DNA of 64,000 nt from Anaerolineae bacterium (GTDB lineage Bacteria; Chloroflexota; Anaerolineae; Aggregatilineales; Phototrophicaceae), in assembly GCA_023382675.1 (NCBI GenBank), contig JAHDWN010000004.1, forward strand, positions 138,337 through 202,336, written 5' to 3'. Of the stretch, positions 45,860 to 54,583 are shown piece after piece; position 1 is the first letter of the stretch; every line of letters begins with the position of its first letter. A program made the position numbers and the translations under genes. The notes beneath the pieces were generated by a model. That model did no database searches, had not been told where the DNA came from, and saw only the letters and a program-made list of their open reading frames with translations.

Positions 45860-47962
45860 TTATGTCCACGGCACGCGGCGCGCGCAGTTGACCAATTCGG
45901 CTGCTGACCGTGTGTGGGGCAGCAATTTGAGCAAAGAGCCTTTGCTCAAAATCAAGCGCCCGGTCGTGAGCATGAGCAGCGGCGATGTACGACCGCTCAA
46001 GACCTCCATCCAGGCGGCGTAGTCCCCAGCGATGATGAAATCACCCTGCTGCCTGGCTTCCTGGGGGTCAATCGCGCGTGCATCGCGGCATTCGCCCCGG
46101 TGCAGGTTCATGTAGACGGACACAGGCTGCGGAAAATCATGGGCGGGCGCGGCATTCATGGTGAAGACCAACGATCCCGCCGTCCAATTCGCGCCCGCCC
46201 GCCGGTATTCGTCGCTGTGATTGATTGCTTCCCGGAACGCCTTCGCCCAGGGTTCCGAAAAGAGCTTGTAGGCGGTCTTTTGTGGCACGCTACCGTTGGG
46301 CGATTTGCTGGCTGCAAGCGAAGCGCCAGCCAGCCCTGGATTGGGTTTTTCTGCCGCCGCCACTACTTCCGGTTCCGCAACGACACTGTCGTCGGCTGCC
46401 GGTTTATCTGCCGGTGCTATGGGCGCTGCCAGACTCTCATCATCTTTTTTCTCCGGGGTGACAACTGCCTCTGCCGGCGGGGCAGCGCTCTCAAGGCGGG
46501 ATTCACTCACCGCCTGCGGGATCGGCAGCTGCGCTACCTGCGTGGCCGGACGCAAAACTTCGGCATCGGGCAGGCCTGATGCGCGTCGCAGCCGGGCATA
46601 CGCCTCGCGCAGATCATTCTCCAGCGTGTCCGGGTCAGGGACTATGGCCTGGTCAGTGACGACGGTCATCGTGATCAGGCGGTTGTAACTGACAATCACA
46701 CAGGCAATCCCCATCGTCGGATTGAGCGGGAAGTAGCCATAGACGTGCTTGAGTTCGTGCCCCAGCAGGTAAACCGGCACGGGGGGCGCAGCCACATTGG
46801 TACACCAGGTGTGCGCGAGGATTGAAAACGCGAGTGGCGCAATGCCCCATACGGAAGGCTGGATCGGCGCTGGCAGCAAGGAGGGCAACGTCAGGATCAT
46901 GTCCATTGACAGTGAGAGCGAGGATTCTTTCATCGCCTTGCTGAATCTGGTCGTCGCTTTGAGGCGTTCCACCGGGTCAGCGACACCGAACGGAACGTCA
47001 ATGGGGAGGACCGAGATCCGGTTGCCATAATTGCCGACTTCTTCTTCGGCACGCACGTTGAACGGCACGAGTAAGCGCAGGAACTCCTGGTCATTCATGT
47101 TGCGGCGGCGGCAGTAGCTTTCTACGGCGTCCGTCAAGACCGACAGCATGACGTCATTGACCGACGCGCCGACTTTATGGCGAAGGCTATGAACCTCATC
47201 GAGTGGGAATTCACCCCAGATGAGCATTTGCTGGCCGCTGTTGACGCCGTTGATGGGCAGCCTGCGGATCGGCTTGAGATTGTTGTTGATCAAGTGCGCC
47301 ACGCCGAGCAGCATCTTCAAGCGCTGATTCGAGTCGCGCAGATTGAAAGCGACACGCGTGATGTCCTTGCCCAGCTTGTCCAGCATGTTGAAACGATGGA
47401 AGATGTCTCGCTGGAAGGAGTCAAAGGTCAGACGCGCTGGATCGGGCAAACGCGGCGCGGCGAAGGTCGGTTTCTCGGGCGGCGTTTTTACATCGGATTC
47501 GAGATCCATCAGCATAGTGAACAGTTCCACGGCGGCCAGGCCATCGACCATACAGTGATGCACCTTGAAGAAAATCGCCGTGCGATCTTCAAGACCTTCG
47601 ATCACGTAGATTTCCCAGAGCGGCTTGGAGCGATCCAGCGTACTCGACAGCAGTTCGCCAACCTTGATCCGCAGGTGTTCCTCGGTGGCAGTCGGCAGGA
47701 TGGCACGCTTGACGTGATTGCGCAGGTAGAACGATGGATCGTCGATCCAGGTGGGCTGCCCCAGGTGCAGCGGCGCTTGCACGATTCTCTGAAAATACCG
47801 TGGGGCCAGATGCAGCCTGGAATCAATCAACTGAACGAATTCCTGGAAATCGATGTGCCCCTCGTAAATCGTCAATGCACCGATATTCATCGGCGTTTCA
47901 GGCCGCTCGACGTAATAGAAAGCACTATCCACCGGGCCTAGAATATTTGCATAGCCGGACAT
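45860..47962 (-). CDS. Wax ester synthase/diacylglycerol acyltransferase fused to an SCP2-like domain
   Basis: Acyltransferase of the WS/DGAT family that makes wax esters or triacylglycerols from acyl-CoA. The protein is 700 residues against the usual 450-480. The active motif HHxxxDG is present as HHCMVDG (135-141), the second half contains LLGHELKHVYGYFPLNP and an N-box-like VGNYGNRISVLPIDVP. After about 470 an acidic Ala/Pro/Glu linker of about 90 residues leads to a C-terminal domain (about 570-690) that looks like a sterol-carrier protein 2 fold: WTAGSLVFTMNAAPAHDFPQPVSVYMNLHRGECRDA and the GDYAAWMEVLSGRTSPLLMLTTGRLILSKGSLLKLLP ending. A GGGGGG ribosome site precedes the ATG, which follows the patatin stop by 2 bases. 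Fusion of enzyme and lipid-carrier is my inference from motif reading. Confidence 0.88.
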   Translation of the reverse strand: MSGYANILGPVDSAFYYVERPETPMNIGALTIYEGHIDFQEFVQLIDSRLHLAPRYFQRIVQAPLHLGQPTWIDDPSFYLRNHVKRAILPTATEEHLRIKVGELLSSTLDRSKPLWEIYVIEGLEDRTAIFFKVHHCMVDGLAAVELFTMLMDLESDVKTPPEKPTFAAPRLPDPARLTFDSFQRDIFHRFNMLDKLGKDITRVAFNLRDSNQRLKMLLGVAHLINNNLKPIRRLPINGVNSGQQMLIWGEFPLDEVHSLRHKVGASVNDVMLSVLTDAVESYCRRRNMNDQEFLRLLVPFNVRAEEEVGNYGNRISVLPIDVPFGVADPVERLKATTRFSKAMKESSLSLSMDMILTLPSLLPAPIQPSVWGIAPLAFSILAHTWCTNVAAPPVPVYLLGHELKHVYGYFPLNPTMGIACVIVSYNRLITMTVVTDQAIVPDPDTLENDLREAYARLRRASGLPDAEVLRPATQVAQLPIPQAVSESRLESAAPPAEAVVTPEKKDDESLAAPIAPADKPAADDSVVAEPEVVAAAEKPNPGLAGASLAASKSPNGSVPQKTAYKLFSEPWAKAFREAINHSDEYRRAGANWTAGSLVFTMNAAPAHDFPQPVSVYMNLHRGECRDARAIDPQEARQQGDFIIAGDYAAWMEVLSGRTSPLLMLTTGRLILSKGSLLKLLPHTRSAAELVNCARRVPWT

Positions 47963-47964
47963 AA

Positions 47965-49020
47965 TTACCCCCCTTGTGCAGCAGCGTTCTCCAATGCCTT
48001 GAGTGCCGCGACTTCGCCGCTGCGAATAATCATCTTTTGGATTTCGGGTCGGAAAGAAAATTCAGGCGCAAGAAAAAACTCCGTATCTTCTGGATCAGGA
48101 TGAATCCAGATGAAGTGTTTGTCCGGGTACTCGTGTTCGTAAATATCGCGCCAGACTTCGATGCGTTCATTGAGCATCACGTGCAGCGCCTGCTTGAAGA
48201 TCGTCAGCCAGCCCATGTCGCGAATGCTCTGGCCATCGTTGCGATACAGCGGTTGGTACGTATGCGAAATGACGATGCGATCCGCCAGCGCCAGGCCGAG
48301 ATCGACGGAGAGGGTTTGTTTGACTTCGCCATCGATATAGTACTTGCCCCGGATGCTGACCGGCTCGAACATCCCCGGCAGGCTCACCGAAGCACGCACC
48401 GCTTGATGCACCGGAACGTCGGTGAAGAAATAGTTGTTGGCATCCTCGAATGCGTACCGGGCATTGAACACGGCGCGCTGATGGCTGTCCAGGCTGGTTG
48501 CGGTTACGTACAGGTCGATCTCGGCAGCGCGAAAATCGTTCGATGGCATCATCGACTTGAAGATATTCTCGATGGCATCTGCGCTGAAGAAGCCGGGCGC
48601 GTAACGCTGGCTCATGATCCACCGGTCGAGGGCTTCGGCAACCAGATCTTGTCGCCACAGTAGCGGCAGAGAAGCGAAGAAGCGCAGCGCCTCAATACCC
48701 GTGTAGGCGCTTTGCCGGGCGACATTGCATGTATCCAGCCGAAACAGAAGACTGGAATCGAACGACTTCGCGATCGTGTCTAAGCGCGGCACGTAGATTT
48801 CGCGCTCGTGTACCGCCGTGATCAAATCGTCAACGGTCGTGCCCATGGCGACGAGCGCCGCCACCATCGCTCCCGCGCTACTCCCGACCATCGCAGTGAC
48901 ATCGTTCACCCCTAGCGCTTTGAGAACGCCCAGGTGAAAATAAAACGCCTTCGTCGCTCCTCCGCTGAGGACGAGCGCCGTTCCAGGTTTCTTATGCACT
49001 TGCGGGATTTCGCGTCGCAT
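47965..49020 (-). CDS. Patatin-like phospholipase/lipase
   Basis: Serine lipase of 351 residues with a Ser-Asp dyad. It has the oxyanion-hole glycine run LVLSGGATKAFYFHLGVLKAL (18-35), the nucleophile elbow GSSAG (46-50, Ser48) and the DGE motif YYIDGEVKQTLSVD in the second half for the Asp. Located 2 bases ahead of WS/DGAT in the same direction, so translation is coupled; a lipase that works with the acyltransferase in storage-lipid turnover is likely. The ATG at 49020 has AAGG 8 bases upstream. It diverges from the reductase gene at 49182. Confidence 0.9.
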   Translation of the reverse strand: MRREIPQVHKKPGTALVLSGGATKAFYFHLGVLKALGVNDVTAMVGSSAGAMVAALVAMGTTVDDLITAVHEREIYVPRLDTIAKSFDSSLLFRLDTCNVARQSAYTGIEALRFFASLPLLWRQDLVAEALDRWIMSQRYAPGFFSADAIENIFKSMMPSNDFRAAEIDLYVTATSLDSHQRAVFNARYAFEDANNYFFTDVPVHQAVRASVSLPGMFEPVSIRGKYYIDGEVKQTLSVDLGLALADRIVISHTYQPLYRNDGQSIRDMGWLTIFKQALHVMLNERIEVWRDIYEHEYPDKHFIWIHPDPEDTEFFLAPEFSFRPEIQKMIIRSGEVAALKALENAAAQGG

Positions 49021-49181
49021 AAGATTGCCTTCGATCTCACATCTTGTCTGATCTCATTATTTTCGATGTGACTACCGGTAGGTGATGAACATCTGTCACC
49101 GATATTGCAGACAATTGACACGACCTGCCCGAAACATTGTCAGTCATAATCGTTATCAAGAGCAATGGGGGGGAATATTGT

Positions 49182-50405
49182 ATGTCAGTTATTGGTTTAC
49201 CAGACCTGGATCACGAAGCCACGCTCGATCCGCAAATTCAACCTCTGCCGGAAGGTGTAGATGTAACGAAGCCTCCGCGCTCAATATTTCTTACTGGTGC
49301 AACTGGGTTTGTGGCTGCCTACGTTCTCGCTGATTTGATTGACAGAACACAGGCGACGATCTATGCGCTCGTCCGTGCCAGCAACGAAGCCGCAGGTATG
49401 GAGCGCATCCGCAAAAATCTTGAGCACTATCGCCTGAGGTGTCCGGAGATGGCGACGCGGATCAAGCCAGTCGCCGGTGATCTCAAGCAGCCGCTGTTCG
49501 GTCTGCCGCAGGCAGAATTCAATCACCTGGCCGAAGAGATCGACGTGATCTTTCACGTCGGCAGCAAGTTGAGTTACATTGCGCCCTATCACTTCTTGAA
49601 AGATGCAAATGTCGGTGGCACGCAGGAAACGCTGCGGCTCGCCACCACCTGTCGCCCGAAGCCCTATCATTTCGTCTCCTCGCTCGGTATCCTCCTGAAC
49701 TACAAGAAGCTGGAAGGCGGTCACGAAGAAGACGAACTCGACGCGGAAAAATGCCCGGAGGTCGGCTATTTCCAGACCAAGTATGTCGCGGAACGCGTCG
49801 TGCGGATTGCACGCGCGCGTGGCATCCCGGTCACGATTCATCGCATCGGCTTGATCGTCGGTGATAGCGAACGTGGCTATTCCAACACAGATGACTTTGT
49901 CGCCCGCATTCTGATTGGCTGTATCCAGGCGGGCTATGGGCCGGACATCCGCAATGCCATGGACATGACGCCGGTGGACTTCATCGCGCGCGCGATTGTC
50001 TATCTCGCCTTTCAACCAGCCTCATTGGGTCACGTCTTTCATCTGCTTAATCCTGCGCCGATCACCTGGGGTGGTATTATCGACATCGTCAACGAGGCGG
50101 GCTACCGCGTTGAGAAGCTTCCATTTCATCACTGGATTCAGACGATTGAAGAACACGCCGATCCAGACGAGAACCCGCTGCACCCACTGCTGCCGTTCTT
50201 CCACATTTCGTTCGCCGGGCGGATGCTTGGCATCAACGAAAATGCCTACCACGCGCTTGGCACTGCCGATACGCAGGCCGCCCTCGCTGGTTCCGGCATT
50301 CACTGCCCCCCGGTCGATGAGGCCTTGATCAACACTTTTCTCATGCGCTTCGTCGATGCTGGTCGCCTGCATCCTGCACCGCAATGGGCGACAAGTGCGC
50401 CATGA
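49182..50405 (+). CDS. NAD(P)-dependent thioester reductase / fatty acyl reductase-like SDR
   Basis: Extended short-chain dehydrogenase of 407 residues with the 'male-sterility/thioester-reductase' fold: IFLTGATGFVAAYVLADLI (nucleotide binding), AGDLKQPLFGLPQAEFNHLAEEIDVIFHVGS, NVGGTQETLRLATTC, the catalytic Tyr-Lys in GYFQTKYVAERVV, and IHRIGLIVGDSERG. Such reductases convert acyl-thioesters to aldehydes or alcohols. In this locus the product would supply fatty alcohol for wax esters, which is inference. The start 49182 has a GGGGGGAA ribosome site 7 bases upstream; an upstream Met at 49137 is less likely. The gene is translationally coupled (ATGA) to the hydrolase downstream. A carrier-protein domain is absent. 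Confidence 0.85.
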   Translation: MSVIGLPDLDHEATLDPQIQPLPEGVDVTKPPRSIFLTGATGFVAAYVLADLIDRTQATIYALVRASNEAAGMERIRKNLEHYRLRCPEMATRIKPVAGDLKQPLFGLPQAEFNHLAEEIDVIFHVGSKLSYIAPYHFLKDANVGGTQETLRLATTCRPKPYHFVSSLGILLNYKKLEGGHEEDELDAEKCPEVGYFQTKYVAERVVRIARARGIPVTIHRIGLIVGDSERGYSNTDDFVARILIGCIQAGYGPDIRNAMDMTPVDFIARAIVYLAFQPASLGHVFHLLNPAPITWGGIIDIVNEAGYRVEKLPFHHWIQTIEEHADPDENPLHPLLPFFHISFAGRMLGINENAYHALGTADTQAALAGSGIHCPPVDEALINTFLMRFVDAGRLHPAPQWATSAP

Positions 50406-52108
50406 AACAAAAGCTGCTCTGGTTCGTCTGGTTTATCCTGGCAGCGGTAGCGGTTTTCGTCTTGCGCCGCCGCATCATCGCTCTGTGGTTGAAAGTGCCG
50501 CCGCCGCGCAATCGCGTTCGCATCGAGCGCGGCGTGCAGATCGTGACTCCCGATGGCATCCGTCTGGCGAGCGATCACTTTGCCCCGATCACCCAGCGCG
50601 CCTGTCCGACGATTCTGATTCGCTGTCCTTATGGCCGCAACTGGCGGCATGGCATCTTCGGGCTGCGCGTGGAGTTTGTGGCGCAGCGACTCGCCGAGCG
50701 TGGCTATCATGTCATCACCCAGGACGTGCGCGGGCGTTTCGACTCCGATGGCGAATTTGAACCCTATGTCAATGAGCGCAACGATGGCCTGGCGACCATC
50801 GAATGGCTCAGGCAGCAACCCTGGTTCAATGGCAAATTGGGTATGTGGGGGCCGAGCTATCTGGGCATTGTCCAGTGGGCGATTGCCGATGTGCCGGAGA
50901 TGCGCGCGCTCTTTCCGATGATCACCAGTTCATCGCTCTACGACATTGTTTTCCCCGACGGCGCATTCGACCTGGGGCTGATCCTGCGCTGGATCACGCT
51001 GTTGGAGTTGGGCGAGAAAAAACGTTATCGCTCGCTGGCGTTTGGATTGTTCTTGCTGCTGGAGATGGAATGGCGTGTGCGCCGTGCGCTTATGACCCTG
51101 CCAGTCATTGAGGCGCAGACCCGTCTGGGTGGCGCGAACGTGCCCTACTACGACCGCTGGCTCCAGGAGACCGATCCCAATTCGCCGCTCTGGCGCGAAC
51201 GCCTCGGCGGTATTGATCACGCGCAGGTACAGAGCAAGATTCATCTCGTCGGTGGCTGGTACGACCTCTTTTTGCGCGGGTTGCTCAATGACTACGCAGC
51301 CATGAAAGCTACAGGCAACCAGCCCTACCTGACCATCGGCCCGTGGTATCACTTCAGCAACGTCTTCTTGATGTGGAACACCTTGCCCCTGGCCGTCGAA
51401 TGGTTCGATGCTCAGCTGGGCAAGTACACGAACCGGCTGCGAGAACAACCTGTGCGTCTGTTCGTCATGGGCGCTGATGAATGGCGCGATTATCCCGATT
51501 ACCCGCCGCCTGCGCAGCCGATGTCGTTTTATCTGACGCACGATGGCAGCCTCAGCCAGACCCTGTCCGACACGGCTGCCGATAACTTCGTCTATGACCC
51601 TGCTCGGCCTACCCCAGCGCTCGGCGGTAATCAGTTTTCGCTGCGAGCAGGCCCGGTCGATAACCGGCGGTTGGAGACACGATCCGACGTACTGGTCTAC
51701 GCGTCGCCGGCCTTGGAAACCCCGCTGGAGATGATCGGCGCGATCAGATTGCAGCTCTACGCGCAGTCATCCATGCCGTATGGCGATCTCTATGCGCGCT
51801 TGTGCGACGCCTATCCTGATGGGCACCTGGTCAACATCTGTGACGGATTGACACGCTTCAGGCCAGCAGTAAGCGGCGGCAGCGATGCCGTTCTCTGTGT
51901 CGAGATCGACATGTGGGCGACAGCCTATCGTGTCCAGCCAGGGCACCGCCTGCATCTGATCATCAGCGGTGGCGCGCATCCACGTTGGTGCAGACACACC
52001 GGCAGCGAGAACCCGCTGTTCGACACCGACATCCGGCAGACACAGCATACGATTTTCCACGATCACGAACGGCCGTCGATGCTGGTGCTGCCGGTGATTG
52101 AGTCGTAA
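50402..52108 (+). CDS. CocE/NonD-family alpha/beta-hydrolase, membrane-anchored
   Basis: Hydrolase of 568 residues of the X-Pro dipeptidyl-peptidase/cocaine-esterase family. An N-terminal membrane helix (about 5-22) leads to the catalytic domain with GRFDSDGEFEP, the nucleophile elbow GPSYLGIVQW (GxSYxG) and a C-terminal jelly-roll with LRAGPVDNRRLETRSDVLVYASPALETPLEM and VQPGHRLHLIISGGAHPRW. Family members cleave acyl esters or peptides; the natural substrate is unknown. The ATG at 50402 overlaps the reductase stop. The role in the lipid locus is not clear, but an esterase would fit. It ends 3 bases from the convergent AraD-like gene. Confidence 0.88.
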   Translation: MKQKLLWFVWFILAAVAVFVLRRRIIALWLKVPPPRNRVRIERGVQIVTPDGIRLASDHFAPITQRACPTILIRCPYGRNWRHGIFGLRVEFVAQRLAERGYHVITQDVRGRFDSDGEFEPYVNERNDGLATIEWLRQQPWFNGKLGMWGPSYLGIVQWAIADVPEMRALFPMITSSSLYDIVFPDGAFDLGLILRWITLLELGEKKRYRSLAFGLFLLLEMEWRVRRALMTLPVIEAQTRLGGANVPYYDRWLQETDPNSPLWRERLGGIDHAQVQSKIHLVGGWYDLFLRGLLNDYAAMKATGNQPYLTIGPWYHFSNVFLMWNTLPLAVEWFDAQLGKYTNRLREQPVRLFVMGADEWRDYPDYPPPAQPMSFYLTHDGSLSQTLSDTAADNFVYDPARPTPALGGNQFSLRAGPVDNRRLETRSDVLVYASPALETPLEMIGAIRLQLYAQSSMPYGDLYARLCDAYPDGHLVNICDGLTRFRPAVSGGSDAVLCVEIDMWATAYRVQPGHRLHLIISGGAHPRWCRHTGSENPLFDTDIRQTQHTIFHDHERPSMLVLPVIES

Positions 52109-52111
52109 AGC

Positions 52112-52765
52112 TCAGCGCTGACCGTAAACGTTCTGGTAACGGTCGAACAGCTTGTCGATCTCGCCCTGCGGGATCGGGATCGGTGTGCCTATCTGCATGG
52201 CTGTCCAGACGATGGCCGCGTTGTCCTCGGTCATGATCGCAGCCTTGATCGCGTTCTCGGCGTTTTTGCCCAGGGCGAAGACGCCGTGATTCTGCAACAG
52301 GCATGATGGGCTGCGGTGCCCGGTCAGCGTCTCGACCACGATCTGCCCGATCTCCTCACCGCCGATCAGGCGGAAGCCTCCACACGGAATTTCACCGCCG
52401 AATTCGTCACCCATTGCGGTCGTCACGCATGGGATCCCCTTGCCCAGCACGGCGAAGGCTGTGGCATAGCGCGAATGGGTATGGACGACGCCATTGACCT
52501 CCGGCATGTGCCGATAGATGTAGCAGTGTGATGCCGTATCTGACGACGGCGAGTAATCACCTTCGATCAGTTTGCCGTCGATGTCCACGACAACCATGTT
52601 TTCAGGCGTCAGATCGTCGAACTTGATGCCGCTGGGCTTGATGACGACCAGATTGGTGTCTGGATCACGCGCACTCAGGTTGCCGCTCGTCCACGCGACC
52701 AGATGATTGCGCGGAAGCTCGGCGTGTAACTGGCAGACTGTTTCACGCAGTTCAGGAAGTAACAT
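52112..52765 (-). CDS. araD: L-ribulose-5-phosphate 4-epimerase/class II aldolase (AraD-like)
   Basis: Class II aldolase/epimerase of 217 residues that converts L-ribulose-5-phosphate to D-xylulose-5-phosphate, with Zn. Motifs are WTSGNLSARDP, DIDGKLIEGDYSPSSDTASHCYIYRHMPEVNGVVHTHSRYATAFAV with the metal-binding His pair (HTH), and LLQNHGVFALGKNAENAIKAA with the third His. It pairs with the ribulokinase gene upstream (16-base gap). The ATG at 52765 is preferred to the TTG two codons upstream because GAGG lies 6 bases before it. Confidence 0.9.
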   Translation of the reverse strand: MLLPELRETVCQLHAELPRNHLVAWTSGNLSARDPDTNLVVIKPSGIKFDDLTPENMVVVDIDGKLIEGDYSPSSDTASHCYIYRHMPEVNGVVHTHSRYATAFAVLGKGIPCVTTAMGDEFGGEIPCGGFRLIGGEEIGQIVVETLTGHRSPSCLLQNHGVFALGKNAENAIKAAIMTEDNAAIVWTAMQIGTPIPIPQGEIDKLFDRYQNVYGQR

Positions 52766-52780
52766 ACACAACCTCGGATT

Positions 52781-54433
52781 TCATGCGCGGGCTTCGCGTT
52801 TGATTTGTTTCAGACGCTTCATAACGTCATTTGCGCCACGTCCGAAATAATCGTACAACGTTTTGTAGTCCGCATACAGACGATCGTAAACTTTCTGATT
52901 GGCAGCAATTGGCGTCACAACTTCGTCTTTGAGTTTGCCCATCTTGTCCGCCGCTGTCTGGATGTTGGGATAGACACCCGCTGCGACCGCTGCGTGCATG
53001 GCGCTGCCCAGCGCCGGCGCTTGCGCAGACCCGGCCAGCTTGAAGGAGCGCCCGGTAACATCCGAGTAGATCTGGCGCAGCAGGGCGTTCTTTTCGGGCA
53101 GGCCACCGGCGGCGACCAGCTCATTGACTGCCACGCCGCGATCCTCGAAGGCTTCGATGATCACGCGCGTGCCGAATGCTGTTGCTTCGATCAGCGCGCG
53201 ATAGATGTCAGGGGCGCGCGTCGCCAGCGTCATACCGACCATCATGCCTGTCAAATCCGCATCGACCAGCGTTGAACGATTGCCGTTCCACCAATCCAGC
53301 GCGATCAGGCCATGTTCGCCGACGACTTGCTTAGCTGCCTCGCGTTCGAGGTATTCATGCAAACCGAGTCCGGCTGCCTGCGCCGCCGCGTGATATTCGG
53401 GCGGCACGGCATGATCGACAAACCACGCGAAAATATCGCCGACGCCGCTTTGCCCGGCTTCATAACCATAGAGGCCGGGGATGATGCCGCCCTTGACCAC
53501 GCCGCACATGCCATCCACGTTCTGGACCTGCGTGCCGGACATGATGTGGCAGGTCGATGTGCCCATAATCATGACCATGACGCCCGGATCGGTCGCTTTG
53601 ACTGCCGGGGCAGCCACGTGCGCATCGACATTGGCGACAGCGACAGCGATGCCGGGTCGCAGCCCGACTTTGGCGGCTATCTCCGGCGTGAGTTCGCCCG
53701 CCTTGTCGCCGAGTTGAGCAAACTCCGTCGTGCCGATTTTAGTCTCGACCACATCAGCAAAATCGGGGTCGAGCGCGGCGAAATAAGCCTTACTGGGGAA
53801 TTGGCCGTCCTGCACCAGGGCCTTGTAACCGGCGGTGCAGGTGTTGCGCGTTTCGACGCCCGTCATCTGCCAGATGATCCAGTCTGCCGATTCGACAAAC
53901 TGATCCATCTCGCGGTAGACATTCGGCGCTTCCTGGAGGATTTGCAGCAGCTTGCTGAAGAACCACTCGGACGAGATTTTACCGCCATAACGCATCAGCC
54001 AGGTTTCGCCCATGCGCCGCGCCGTCTCGTTGATGAGATCGGCTTGCGGCTGGCTGGCGTGATGCTTCCACAGCTTGACGTAAGCATGAGGTTCATCCCG
54101 AAATTCCGGCAAGAAGCATAATGGCGTGCCATCGCGCTTGACGGGTAGCGGCGAACTCGCCGTGAAGTCGATGCCGATGCCGACAATATCCTTTGGATCG
54201 ATGCCGCTCTTACGGACTGCGGCGGGGATCGTGTTCACCAGCGTATCCAGATAATCCTGGGGATGTTGCAGTGCCCAATCAGGCGGCAACTTGCGGCCAC
54301 TGTCGGGCAGCACATCGTCGATCACGCCATGGGGATAATCGTAGACAGCCGAGGCGATCTCGCGCCCATCCCGCGTGTCAATCAATACTGCTCGCCCAGA
54401 GAGCGTTCCAAAATCAATGCCAATTGCGTACAT
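52781..54433 (-). CDS. araB: L-ribulokinase (FGGY family)
   Basis: ATP-dependent sugar kinase of 550 residues; phosphorylates L-ribulose. Marks are IGIDFGTLSGRAVLIDTRDGREI, IGIDFTASSPLPVKRDGTPLCF and GGLPEKNALLRQIYSDVTGRSF with the ATP-binding GGxxxxxxxQ-like region. Length of about 550 matches AraB rather than the 480-520 residue xylulokinases. Upstream codons to 54475 are ignored because AAGGAG precedes the ATG at 54433 by about 11 bases. It forms a two-gene unit with araD; araA (L-arabinose isomerase) is not in the window, so the pathway's entry step is unclear. Confidence 0.92.
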   Translation of the reverse strand: MYAIGIDFGTLSGRAVLIDTRDGREIASAVYDYPHGVIDDVLPDSGRKLPPDWALQHPQDYLDTLVNTIPAAVRKSGIDPKDIVGIGIDFTASSPLPVKRDGTPLCFLPEFRDEPHAYVKLWKHHASQPQADLINETARRMGETWLMRYGGKISSEWFFSKLLQILQEAPNVYREMDQFVESADWIIWQMTGVETRNTCTAGYKALVQDGQFPSKAYFAALDPDFADVVETKIGTTEFAQLGDKAGELTPEIAAKVGLRPGIAVAVANVDAHVAAPAVKATDPGVMVMIMGTSTCHIMSGTQVQNVDGMCGVVKGGIIPGLYGYEAGQSGVGDIFAWFVDHAVPPEYHAAAQAAGLGLHEYLEREAAKQVVGEHGLIALDWWNGNRSTLVDADLTGMMVGMTLATRAPDIYRALIEATAFGTRVIIEAFEDRGVAVNELVAAGGLPEKNALLRQIYSDVTGRSFKLAGSAQAPALGSAMHAAVAAGVYPNIQTAADKMGKLKDEVVTPIAANQKVYDRLYADYKTLYDYFGRGANDVMKRLKQIKREARA

Positions 54434-54494
54434 AAGTGCATTACTCCTTGCGCCACGATGAAACGACGCAGACAAACATCATTTCAGCAAACAA

Positions 54495-54520
54495 GGGCGA
54501 CGGTTATTCGCCCGTCGCCC
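54495..54520 (-). terminator. Stem-loop between the cytochrome lipoprotein and ribulokinase genes
   Basis: GGGCGACGG (54495-54503) pairs with CCGTCGCCC (54512-54520), 8-base loop, with TTGTTTG on the minus-strand 3' side. It lies behind the cytochrome c lipoprotein gene at 54584. Confidence 0.7.
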
Positions 54521-54583
54521 CTAGTTTGGCGCATTTCTTCTGATTTTGCACGGCCATTCGCCGTCAGTTGAGCAACCGTGCTC

